This document shows positions 36,801-48,202 of a stretch of 64,000 nucleotides of DNA, one piece after another. The DNA is taken from contig OX344764.1 in the NCBI GenBank assembly GCA_947034895.1, positions 20,336,001-20,400,000 on the forward strand. The letters run 5' to 3'. Positions within the stretch are counted from its first letter, which is position 1. Every line of letters begins with the position of its first letter. The notes below the pieces were generated by a model that was not told the DNA's origin, made no database searches, and saw only the letters and a list, made by a program, of their open reading frames with translations. This DNA comes from Rhytidiadelphus loreus (lineage: Eukaryota > Streptophyta > Bryopsida > Hypnales > Hylocomiaceae). The position numbers and the translations under genes are program-made.

Positions 36801-39685
36801 TGAATGCATGATTGCGTGGATATATTGTCATGTGCCACTAAAAATGGTATCATTTGGTTAGGTGTTGGGATTGGGAGCCCAAAGTCCTAAATAGCGAGCA
36901 AGGCTTACTTGAGCCTTACATTGCTTGCACCCTACTTCTATTTGGCCACTTACAATATTTTGAGAGAATTGATGTGTTGACTTCTCTAATTACATTGAGT
37001 TGTTTTCTCCCTAATTGAGGTTTTGGTTCCATTCTTGGCTTCTTGCACTTCTTTCAAAGAAACCAAAAGTTTTTTTGCACCTCAAATGATGTTGGAGATA
37101 TATTGACCCCATTTTCTAACTTCAAGTTACAAGGAAAAAAGACAAGTAAATGTGATTAGAATGCATATATTCATGGCAACTCAAAGTCGCATGGATAGAA
37201 CCAAAAGCTCAATATAGAAAGATGGCAATTCAATGTGGCTAAAGTGCATGCAATCATGACTTCTTGTGGTTCTAAAAAAGTTGAATCAAAATTCAATTGC
37301 AATTTAGAATATAAAATGAAAGAGAAGTCAAATGAAAGGCTACATTTCATAACATTAAAAGAAAGGCGAGTTTTTTGTGATGAGTATAGAAACACAAGTA
37401 GATGTTTAGTTGCACATCAGGCATGTCTACTGTAAATATCTAGGAAAATTCGTCAAACTTGATGAATAAAAAACACAAGGAAATCCACTGTAACGTCCTT
37501 TGTTTAGACTATAACATAGTGAGTTTTTTGGAAAAATTGAAGACAAGTGGCAACCACGTCACCGCCACATAGACATGGATTGCCACATGGATTTTTTCAA
37601 AGACAATCTGTTGATGACATGGTTGTTGATGTGGCATAAATGAAAAAATGATGTGCCAGTTTTTATTTTCCAACATGGCATGTCCAGTCAACAAGCTGTG
37701 ACAAGGTTTCGCCAAGGGTTTCACAAATTATACAAAGTTCAACAAGACATTCCATCTAACAGATAGGCGATTTCAAGAACGTCAATAGCAACATGGGAGT
37801 GATTTATGTTCATGTTCATCTATCATTAGCCATGTTGTATATTATGTCGAATGGATCATCTACAATGTTCAAAAGAACATTGATGACGCCATAGTGGATG
37901 TCTACTTTGGAATGACTATATACCATATATCATACATAGTACACCATACATCATACACAATATGTTGTATTTTGTATTTATATTACATGGCCTGAAAAAA
38001 CACTTATTGTGAGTATATTGACAAGAAAAAGCGAACTATTTATACAAATGGGGTGGTAGGAGGAAAGACAAAGCATATGAATTTTCTGAATTATACAAAG
38101 TTGTCGGAATTGACATTAGAAAAAAGATTTGGACGCCTCAATTGATGTCTCAATTGACATAACAAAAAACATTTGGACGTTTCAGTTGATGTCTTCATTG
38201 ACATCGCAAGATATGTCTAAAAAAACATTGTTCAAATTTTCAAATGGTGTCAAAGTGTGATGACATGGCATGCCACTTCATCTTGTACTATTTTTTAATT
38301 TTTAATTTTTTTAATATTTTAATTTTTAAAACATATTACACAGTTGCCCTTCTCCTATGTTTTTACATTTGGTCAAGATTTTACCTCAACCCATAGTAAC
38401 TTTCACTAACTTACCCGGGGTTAACAAAAAAAACCTTGCCAATGTGGCATTTCTATGTTTTTTTGGACATTGTACACAACGCATCTATCTTTTTTTCAAT
38501 GTCTTCTTGAACATCACTGTTGTACATGACATCAACTCGTTTAGCCAATGACATTCCAACGTTTTTTAGAACATCTACCTTAATTTTGCCTCCCATGGTT
38601 GCAATTTCATCTTCGTGCTATTGTTTTGAAAAACATGCTTGTTTGTTACTAACATCCAAAAAAACAGGGGCTCTTACTACAAGATAACTCTGATTCATAA
38701 ATTCTTAAAAGGAAGATTATTTTTATAAAGATTCAAGTATTCTTAGATGACCAAAAAGTTTTATGAATGAAATATCTCCCTTGAAGCATTTTGTTCATCA
38801 TCAAGAAATTGGAATTTGGAGTATTTGGGAATTAATTGTTGGAGCCAAAAAGAAAGTTATGAATGGCTAATAAGTTCTTGTTTATAGAAAAAAATTGGCA
38901 ATAGCCATCAATTTCTTTTGTATCAAGCTTTGTTATAGGTATGTCCAAATCATTAAATTAGCTTACAATGTTACGCACAACCATCAACAAGATAAGAAAA
39001 TATTAAATGTGATGTGACTAAAAATAAGAAAATGTGCAAAACGTTTTAAATGTGTATCATGTTATTATTTTTCCATTAAGTAAGATTTTTAGTGTTTTAA
39101 ATAAAAGAGAACCATTCTTAATTTATTTTTCCTAAGTGAGGGATATTGTAAAAAAAGCATAATGAAAAAAATATATTTTAGTTCAAGTGCTTTTTTTATT
39201 TATAAGCAAAAATTTGCTTGTTTGTATTTGGCTAATATATCAAATATTTAATTATATTAGAAGTTTAATACAATAGTAGAATTATTCTCTTAAATTTCAT
39301 CCTCTATTGTGGCTCAATGGTTTCGACTTGAGAGAACAGAGCATGTGACATTATAGAAGGTGATATTAAAGAAGTCAGTCTGCAGCCAAGGTGCGCTTGT
39401 GGGAACTTTGAAGAGGAAGTGTTATTAGTAGGTGATATTAGAGAAAAGAGGTTTCTTTGTTCTGAATTTCTCAACACCAATTCAAGCTTGTGCTCTTCCA
39501 TTTGAAGCTCTTCTGCAAATGCCGATCGCAAGAATCTTAATGTTTTCGTGCAATTTTCGGGAAAACTGTGCTTTTGAGACCTAGGGTTTGATTCTTCTCT
39601 CTCTTTTTGCCAATTTCTCTACACAATTGCATCGGACCTAGAGCTTCTGCTGCTGCCTCGCTAGCCTGCCAGAGAAAATAAATTG
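33820..39685. other. Long gene-poor AT-rich region
   Basis: 33820-34240 is the GC-richer flank of the putative microprotein. 34260-39500 shows no credible coding sequence. It holds the 70-bp tandem at 35090 and a two-copy ~44-bp repeat near 38112-38200 (ATTTGGACG...TTGATGTCT). A possible retrotransposon LTR (TATAAATAGG at about 35260, then TATATAAGAC at about 35390) cannot be proved. 39540-39685 is the upstream part of the prolyl aminopeptidase leader. Confidence 0.5.
35090..35229. repeat. 70-bp tandem duplication
   Basis: Two head-to-tail units, 35090-35159 and 35160-35229, differ at a few positions. Each contains TTGGAACTTGGAGTT and AGTAGAAGATCAAGATTTGG. Confidence 0.9.
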
Positions 39686-40325
39686 TTGTGCTGTACTGTG
39701 CGAAGAGCTTGGGAGTGGAGCTGTCGAAGAGAATTCGGCAAGTTCCAGCTGAGGTTTATTCAGGTGAGCGCATTGTGGTTCTTTGTTCGGCAATTTCGAG
39801 GTACCCCTTGATGGCGTTCGAGTGTTTTGTTAATAATTTAGGGTTTAGTAAATAGGTTTGTGTTAATTGTGCAGCATTGTATGATCAATGTGATCGCGTG
39901 ATTAACATCTCAGGTGAATGACTTGGTTCAATGGTTGAATCTTTTACTTTTGTTTGTTTGAAATGCGGATGGCTATTTCGCAGCTATGGTTGGATTCCCC
40001 TGTTTTTGGTGCTTTTTGTGATCTTTGTTCCATGTTTTGATATGAGTTGTGCTGTGAGAAGAGCTTGGGCGTGGAGCTGTCGGAGTGAATTCGGCAAGTT
40101 CTAGCTGAGGTTTACTCAGGTGAGAGAATTGTGGTCCTTTACTCGGCAATTTCGAGATACTTTTGGATGGCGTTCGAGTGTTTTGGCAATGATTTAGGGT
40201 TTGGTGGATAGGTTTATGTTAATTGTTCAGTATTATATGATCAATGTGATCCCGTGGTTAACATCTCAAGTGAATGGTTTGATTCCATGGTTGGATCTTT
40301 TACTTTTGTTTGTTTGAAATGCGGA
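39686..40325 (+). repeat. Duplicated leader/first-exon region of the PAP gene
   Basis: 39686-39969 and about 40045-40325 are direct copies of roughly 280 bp. Both contain AAGAGCTTGGG, GAATTCGGCAAGTTC, GAGGTTTAYTCAGGTGAG, GATGGCGTTCGAGTGTTTTG and TTTGTTTGAAATGCGGA. Each keeps a GT donor-like site (CAG|GTGAG), so each could act as an alternative untranslated first exon spliced to the acceptor near 40834. Confidence 0.85.
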
Positions 40326-40428
40326 CCCTCGCTTTTTTGTCTTTACATGAAGCTGTCAATGATATTTATGGTTTTTCGGTGAACATGAAATATTTTTTAA
40401 GGCTCGGTTTTAGTTTCTTCAAACGAAC

Positions 40429-40460
40429 TTAACCCCTAATTGCCCTGAAGGACTAAAAGA
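40429..40460 (+). repeat. Single end resembling the TTAA-bounded family
   Basis: TTAACCCCTAATTGCCCTGA is followed by AGGAC. No matching right end was found, so it is a fragment or coincidence within the leader intron of the PAP gene. Confidence 0.3.
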
Positions 40461-40853
40461 ACCAATTTGGGACCCATACTTTCTTGCAGTTTGGATTATG
40501 TCATGTAGGGACTATCTTTTGTCTAATTTAATTTAACTTTTGAATTACCCTTGCAATGTTCTTCTCTGATTCAGATATAAGCTTAGCTCCATCTGAATTA
40601 AATTCCTCATATTATGATAAATTGAATTGGTCATTTTCAAACCATGAATCCTTTAGGAATTTAGGATCTGTTTAGACTCTTGACAGCGATGGCCAAGTCT
40701 GTGTAATAAGGGCTTAATTACGAATCAGAGACGGACTTAGGTGTGTTGAAGACGACTTCGTAGATCAGTTAAAGAATCTCAGACTCTTGCACTGTGGTGA
40801 AACTAATCTGTATCGTATCTACATGTTTGTGGCAGTACCTGTGGGGGAGAGCA

Positions 40854-43800
40854 ATGGCGGCAGCAAGGTTTTGCATGTCCAGGTTAAGAACAGGAGCAGG
40901 TCCGGCAATTTCAAGGTGGGGTGATAAGAGTTTGAGGGCAACCGGGAGGATTCAACGTGGAGGGGCAGGAGGGGCATTTACAGCTGGTATTGCTATCACT
41001 GCAGCTCGCTCTGATTCCTGGACGGCAGCTACTGCTCCAGCTCCTGCAGATCCCGTTGTAGCTTCTGACCAAAAGTATGCAAATCCTATTTCAGGAGAAC
41101 CTCTCTAAAGCAATACTCTCTAAAGTAATAAACCACTCTTAAGGTAATATTGATTGCCGGTCCGGGCCTGGGCCGCATACAAACGTCATTACTGACCCTC
41201 CCTAATGTAATAACCTCTCTTCAGTAATATAGTCAGCCGTCCCGGGCCTATTACTTTATAGAGGTTCTACTGTTGTTGATCCTTCATCTTGCAAGTTGCA
41301 CATATAGTCCCTTACTTATTTCTATGAGTTTAGGTTATTGGCAACTGCAACAGAGCACTAGATGTCTAATTGCTGGCCTTTCAGCTTACTCGAACGATAT
41401 GAGTGTCTCTTGTTCATGGTCTGGGTTTGTGTTGGCGCAGACCAACAGATAATTTTCATGTAGGGGGCTGCAAAACTGGCGATTGGTATCAAGTGCCTGA
41501 ATTATCACTACGAGATCACTATTTTGTTGTGCCTTTGGATCATGGGAATCCCGAAGGTTCTTCAATCACGATTTTTGTGCGAGAAGTTGTTGGAGGTACA
41601 TCTCGTCGATCATTTTTGCGTATCCCAAGAGTGAATACCTAGTAATTAGTGTGGTTCCTTTTCCAGTTTAGTCTATATATTGAAGGCTGTATGATCCTTT
41701 TAATCTGTACGACTCATGGAGATAATGATGAATTTGTACTAATATTGTTACTCTTCACGACTTGCAGTTGGCAAAGAAGATAAGTTGTTGCCGTGTTTGC
41801 TATTTCTACAAGGAGGCCCAGGCTTTGAGTGTGCTCGCCCTACAGAGGCAGGAGGCTGGGTGAAAAAAGCTTGCGAGGAGTATCGTGTTATCCTCCTTGA
41901 TCAGGCACTGATAAATAAGCTTCTCCTACATTAGGTTGCGTTGTTCACGATGCCATTGTGCAAAAACAACAAGGAGATGGCTAACAATTTTTTCAAATTT
42001 CACTTTCAAATTTTCACTAGATATGCATCCCTTTCACCGAACATACAAACTGAACTTATTTGTAGTAGACTGGGAAGTGCATCTGTCCAAAGATGCTGCA
42101 AGGTCTCACTGTTCGATTTGAGTTTTATGCTGGATGCTTGAGCATCACAAAGTGTTTAGTAATTACCCCGCTATTTCTGCAACGTGTTTTAAAAGTTCAA
42201 GGAGTTGTCCTTATCTTTGTTTAGCTAACCATGTATTTTGTTTACAGCGGGGTACAGGACTCTCAACACCCCTGACTACAACTGCTCTTGCCCAGTTTGC
42301 TTCACCAAAGCAACAGGCAGCGTACCTTCGGAATTTCCGCGCTGACAGTATTGTCAAAGATGCTGAAATCGTCCGAAGCTATCTAGTTCCAGACGGCGAG
42401 CCCTGGTCTGTCCTTGGGCAGGTTAGTAATCTGACCTCTAAACTTGACTTGCCACTCTATTTCTTGGTTTTATTTTTGCGAACTTCATTTGCAGGGGACC
42501 GGTAGTCTATCGTGCCTGCAATTTCGGACATCTGGAAACGTGAATGTGTAGGCAGAGTGGTCTGATACAATGAAGCGTGGGCCCTTTTCAGAGTTATGGG
42601 GGGTTTTGTGCAGTGACATACTTGAGTATGGCTCCCCATGGTCTACACCATGTGTTACTCACTGGTGGACTTCCACCAATAGACGATGGCTGTACAGCGG
42701 AGGCAGTGTACCGTGCATGTTACAAGAGAGTCGCATTGCAGAATGCCAAGTATTACAAGCGGTTTCCTGGGGATGCGGAAATTGTGCGATCAGTTGTTCT
42801 TCATCTTACACAGTCTGAGGGAGGAGGAGTGAGTTCTTGAGTAGCATCTGCTCTATAGGTTCTTTTAATGTCAACCTTTTTGTTAATCTTTCATTGAACC
42901 AACGTGGATCTTGTGACACGAATGCATTTGTTTGGTCATGCTAAAAATCGTATTTAGTGAGCTCATTGGAACTATTTCCTAACCCTGGAACAGAAACTTA
43001 AGTAGATAAGCACTGTGACAATGTGAATTGGATCATGAAACTGGGAATGTATATCAATTTTAGCAAATATAGCCCTACTTTCTGAAGATTGGATTTATGA
43101 AAGATATAAGAGTTAAGTCCTACAGCTTATCTACTTTGCAACTAGAGACTTTGTCTTTGTAAGATGTCCACTTCCAAGTTTAGTGCTGAAGCCTTCCTTT
43201 TTCTGAAATTCTTCAATCAATTGTGGCTCTAATATTGCATTTAGTGCAGGTACCATTGCCCTCTGGAGGATTTTTGACACCTCGTGGGCTTCAACTGCTT
43301 GGGTTGACTGGGTTGGGATCATCGGGTGGCCTTGAACGTCTACATTACCTGTGAGCAATATTCGCTCACCGTGTTGCAACAAGTAGCGAAGGCTTCATTT
43401 GAACTATCCTGTGATTGCCTACGAGACCAGTACATTCTGTATAAAAATTGTTTCGATCTATCAATTTCTGTTCCTGCCCACATACAAGATATTATGGGTT
43501 CACGTGTCGTCTTGTTTTAGAGCAGCTTTAGGAACAACCTTGACATCAGTGAGGTCTAGTGTGGAAGTGATTTATTCCTTGTGTAGAAATCCTTTCCGAC
43601 TAGGACCACACATTTGAGTTCGAGTGAGACTTAATAATACGAGGGAGTATGACTCTTTTGGTATTTGTCTATGTTGCAGCTTTGAAAGAGTTTGGGATCC
43701 AATTCTTGTGGATGGAGCTAAGAGAACACTCAGCTACAACTTCCTTCGTGCAGTATGTTTCCCTCCTTTCGAATCAAGCATTGACAGACACTACTCTTTG

Positions 43801-45347
43801 ACTATGGCTTTGCTAATATGAGGAATATAGAAAATTTCAAATCTGAGGGGTGCAAAAGTGTTTAACCACGTTTTAAGCATACATGAGTATTAAGATTATG
43901 ACATTTTTAGGATTGACGAAAAGCATTGAATTTATGCAGATTGATAACTGGTTTGACTTTGATACAAACCCGCTGTACGCCATCATGCACGAGTCTATTT
44001 ATTGCCAGGTATCTATGTCCGTTTCTTTTGGGCAGTACAATTCTTTGACTCGTACTTGTTTGCTACATACTAGCACAAGATTGATCTAGAGTCATCCTTC
44101 TATGCAGGATTTTATTGATCTTCATAATAGCCATGTTGCTTCGGATTGCAAGTTGACTAGGTGATAGGAATCAAATGAAGTTTCAAATATTCTCGTGTAT
44201 TACGCTCTATGTGATCCTTATATGTTCTCAACACTTGTGAAATGCTTTTGCTGCATTTGATTCATCAAGGGTGTCGCTTCAAAATGGGCTGCACACCGTG
44301 TACGTGAGGAATTGGGCGAACAATTCGATGCTGTGAAGTCTGCGTCAAACGGTATGCAAGTCCTCTTTACTGGGGAGGTAAGTTGAATCTGACATCACTT
44401 GTATTATTCTCGTATTAGGTTCACTTCAGACTGCACAGGTCGAAGTAACAAGCTTGAGATAACAATATTTAAAATTGAATCAGCATCTTGTCCAAATGGG
44501 GCCTGAGATAACAAGTTTAGGATAATCCATTGCATTTTTTACTTCTTATGACGCATATGATGTAACAAGTGTGCAATCCACCTCAAAGAGGTAGCTTAAA
44601 ACCTTTCTATCTCAAATAGTTTTTTAGCATGCCACATAGAAGCCATGTAACCAGCACCTTTTCATGCTCATTCTTGTTACTTGGACCTGCGTATTGTTGA
44701 TTTTGAATAAAACAAGGTAGCTCGAATAAAACATAATTTCTGCTCCAATCAAAGTGAATAATCAAACAAGAAGTCTATTTCTTCTCATTTCTTGCAACTT
44801 TTCTAATTGCTGGATTTTTCCAATTTGAACAGATGATCTTCCCATGGATGTTTGATGACATGGCAGCCCTGCGTCCATTCAAGGAAGCTGCCAACATCAT
44901 AGCTGAGACAACTGACTGGCCTCCTCTATACAACAAGAAGCAACTGAATGAAAATAAGGTGCGGGAACAAAATCTAAGGACAACTCTTACAGATCATAAT
45001 GTAAACGGTTAATTTTTTTTCTGTTCTTTTTATTGCATCCTGCAAAGGTCATGTGTGATCAAAATTAATAGCACTACTCGTGTATTGAGTTTCTCAGTAC
45101 GGTATCGCCACAAGTTTTTAACATGACGCCTACATCTTTGCCATCTCCGCAGGTACCTGTTGCTGCAGCGGTTTACTATGAGGACTTGTATGTGAACATT
45201 GCCCTCTCAGAGGAAACTGCCGCCCAGATTAAAGATATCCGGCTTTGGGTAACAAATCAGTTCCTCCATTCTGGAATTCGCGAGGATGGTGCTCTTGTTC
45301 TGGATCAGTTGTTCGGCATGCTCAAAGGCAAGTACCCCATTCGCTAG
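40854..45347 (+). CDS. Prolyl aminopeptidase (proline iminopeptidase), S33 family, 531 aa
   Basis: This serine aminopeptidase removes N-terminal proline. Eleven exons are 40854-41074, 41441-41595, 41768-41904, 42248-42421, 42592-42828, 43250-43350, 43680-43752, 43940-44008, 44270-44377, 44833-44958 and 45153-45347, 1596 nt in total. The intron after exon 3 is GC-AG (GATCAG|GCACTG), required to give DQRGTGLS. The alpha/beta-hydrolase features are FLQGGPGFE (oxyanion region, about 138-146), DQRGTGLS (about 170-178), LGQSYGGF with nucleophile Ser230, Asp478 in YYEDLYV, and His506 in FLHSGIREDG. The first ~75 residues are rich in Ala, Arg and Gly with few acidic residues, which suggests an organelle presequence. 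The leader is untranslated upstream and its region is duplicated. Confidence 0.94.
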
Positions 45348-46834
45348 CTGCCAGGGCATGTACAGTAATGCTCCGCACTCTCAGCATGTGGCTCTAAATT
45401 ATCTCGTGCTCTCTAATTTAGTTCGCTTTCCATGTTGGAAACCGATTATTAGAATAGCTAGAGAAGAATTCAGTTCTGGTGGTTGTAATTGACAGTCAAT
45501 CCCAGCAACCAAGCCCATGTTATCTAATCTTGGAAGTTCAGCGACAAATTTTCTTTCTGTTGATTCTGATCATCCTTCTGTTCAAAAATGTGAGTTCAAT
45601 GGAAGAGCCATCACTTTTTGCATCCACTGCACTAACAGCAGTACCATGGAAGATTCAATACTAGCCTTGTTGAACCAAATCTCATTTTTGTGCATCATTA
45701 ACTTTCTCAAATGCTGTAATCCATAATTGTGTTATGAACATGTGGGCAAAAATGAATTAATTCGTGTCAAAGATGCCAAAGATCCTTGGGTGTTAGTGTT
45801 GCATACTGGGCCTCAATACTCGAGTCTTTTCAATAACTAGGTACTTGTAATGAAAGAGTATCATGAAAACTTGCTTATGGTGAAAGCCTTCTGAAAATAA
45901 ATGAATTTTTTGGGCATCTCTTTTTTGTGTAGCTACTTGAAGTTGCTGGCCAACTTTGGAGAATATTTTTGGATAGCAATTTTTATTTTTATTTTCATTG
46001 TTATTAAAAAGTTGTACTCAAATGGATTACCTTGGCATAAGTATATTGCATTTAACATTACTACTCTCAGTTCTTTATCTTGCTACCTACCACCTCTATT
46101 TCCCTATTATGTTATGAGTTCAATTAGTCTTCTTCATGTTGTTTTTCTTCAATCCTACGTACAAGTTTTATGTGCATGGGAAAAAGAAATTGGATTCCTT
46201 TAATCATAGTAAAATTTTCATACATACTATATTTTTCATCCTCTCAGCATATGCTACAGTTGAATAACAAATTTCTAAATTGAGGAGCACTATTAAGAAA
46301 AATTTACTTCACTCCAAATTAAAATCTCCTAAAATTTTACATTTGAGGAATAATACACAATGAAAATATTATGTATAATTACACACTAGCCCTATCACAT
46401 GAAGTCTATCTTTTTGAAGAACCTCACCTATATGTCTTACGATGAAATTCCTATTATACATAATATTTTCATTGTGTATATTAGTATTGTACGATGAAAT
46501 TCCTTCTTTAAGATTCCTATTCTAAATAAAATACATTAGATTTAAAAAATAATGAAGAAAAAGGAAAAATGGCCCTCTTGCAACATGTTTGAACAAATCC
46601 CTATGTTTTTCAAAGGCTTATAAGTCAAAATTGTGTATCCTTATGCCTTTCAACTTTTGGAATTATATTAACATACAAGAGATGACAGGGTCATCATGAA
46701 GATATTAAACAAGACCCTCAATATATCCTAGAATCTACAAAATCATTAGATGATGGTTTTCTTTTACCTCTTTCAATTTCTTTTCTCACCTTATTTTGGT
46801 TGTCTCAATTTCATCTCAATATTCCTCTACTTTG
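45348..46834. other. 3' flank of PAP gene and AT-rich DNA
   Basis: 45348-45900 probably includes the 3' untranslated region. The rest has no supported gene. It contains a perfect 27-bp inverted repeat (46353-46379 and 46453-46479). Confidence 0.5.
46353..46479. repeat. Perfect 27-bp inverted repeat, 73-bp loop
   Basis: 46353-46379 (ATACACAATGAAAATATT...) is the exact reverse complement of 46453-46479. A TACGATGAAATTCCT word is repeated next to the right arm (about 46438 and 46490). It may be a small MITE or a decayed one. Confidence 0.8.
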
Positions 46835-47406
46835 TTAACCCCTAAAGGACCATAAAGTGGCTTCACAACTATATTTGTAGTAAATTACAAATGTGAACCT
46901 CTCTAATAGTCCATGAATATCAAAAAGACCCTATATGATTTTTTTCCGTTAATCTGTTGGTGCAATCCGATGAAGAAATGATCGAGTGAGCAATTTTTGG
47001 TGAATTTTTGAGAATGGAGAATGTGCTTAGGCATCACTTCACATTCTCATATTCTTTTTTCCACACCTCAAAATGATTTGAAAAAAATTAAACTTCAACA
47101 TCATAACGTATCTATGGAAAAAAAATCAAAGTTTTTGGAGCACTTCTGAGCATTCTGATTTCAACATATGTACAAAGTACCACCTAACTAAATATCTTTC
47201 ATAAATTTTGTCAATGGTGACATTTTATTAAAAAATTGTGTGATTTCATTGATCTTTTTTTTATAAGAAAGGTACATAAGTCTTCTTTCATTTCAACAAT
47301 GGCTATGATCAAAATTATTCTACACCAATGAGGAATTATGCTTGTTATAAGAATTAATCAAGAAAACAAGAACAGTGCTCAAACACCCCGGTCCTTTAGG
47401 GATTAG
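46835..47406. mobile_element. TTAA-bounded MITE (piggyBac-like), copy 5
   Basis: The left end TTAACCCCTAAAGGACC and the right end, in reverse complement TAATCCCTAAAGGACCGG, share 12 or more terminal bases. The right TTAA has decayed. The element is 572 bp and non-coding. Confidence 0.75.
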
Positions 47407-48202
47407 GTAAGGTTCTCATCTTTACATACTTTCAATGTTGTCTCTTCACAACATTAAACCTACTTTTTTAAATGAACCACTTTTTCTTGTTTTCTTTTCA
47501 AATCCAATACAACACCTACTCAATGTAAAGAAGGAAGAGACATACTTCCAAGTTTGTTTACATTGTACTGAAGCTCTAGAAATCCAATGCAAAAGGTGAC
47601 TCATCTTTTTGCTTTACTCACTCTTGCTACCCTCTCAATCATAAAATTCTTTATCCCTACGAAGACACATACACACCTTTCTTCAAGAAGCAACATGACT
47701 AGTCAAAGATTGGTATGCTTTTCCAAAAATGAATTATAAGTAACATTCCTCTACTCCAATCGTCTCTTTTCTATGTTATTAATGACCAAATAGCAAACCA
47801 ACATACAAACTTTATATAAACATTGGATAAAGAATCAAAATCTATAGATTAAGTTTCTTTACTTTGAGAATTGAATCCAACATTGCATTCTAACATGGGT
47901 TACTAATGATTGGTTGCAATTTCAAACTAGAATCTCAATCAACGTTCTTCTACTTCCATATAGATGTTATTGACCCTACGCTATGTATTGAATGGAAAAA
48001 TAGCAAGCTAGGAAACAAACTTTATATAAACATTTGATAAAATTCAAAATGATGAATTCAGATTCTTGAATGCAATAGTGAGCCTTCCATTAAGTGTAAT
48101 ACAAATGGAAGTAGGTGGTTCCAACACCACGAATTTAAAGACATCCCAATGTTGTTCTTGAAGATGCTCTCCTCACTTGTATAAGGCCCAAAACCTCACC
48201 AA
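47407..48202. other. Upstream flank of the translocator gene
   Basis: The region is AT-rich. Two similar words, AACATACAAACTTTATATAAACATTGGATAA-type at about 47800 and again at about 48015, suggest an old local duplication. No core promoter element can be fixed. Confidence 0.4.
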
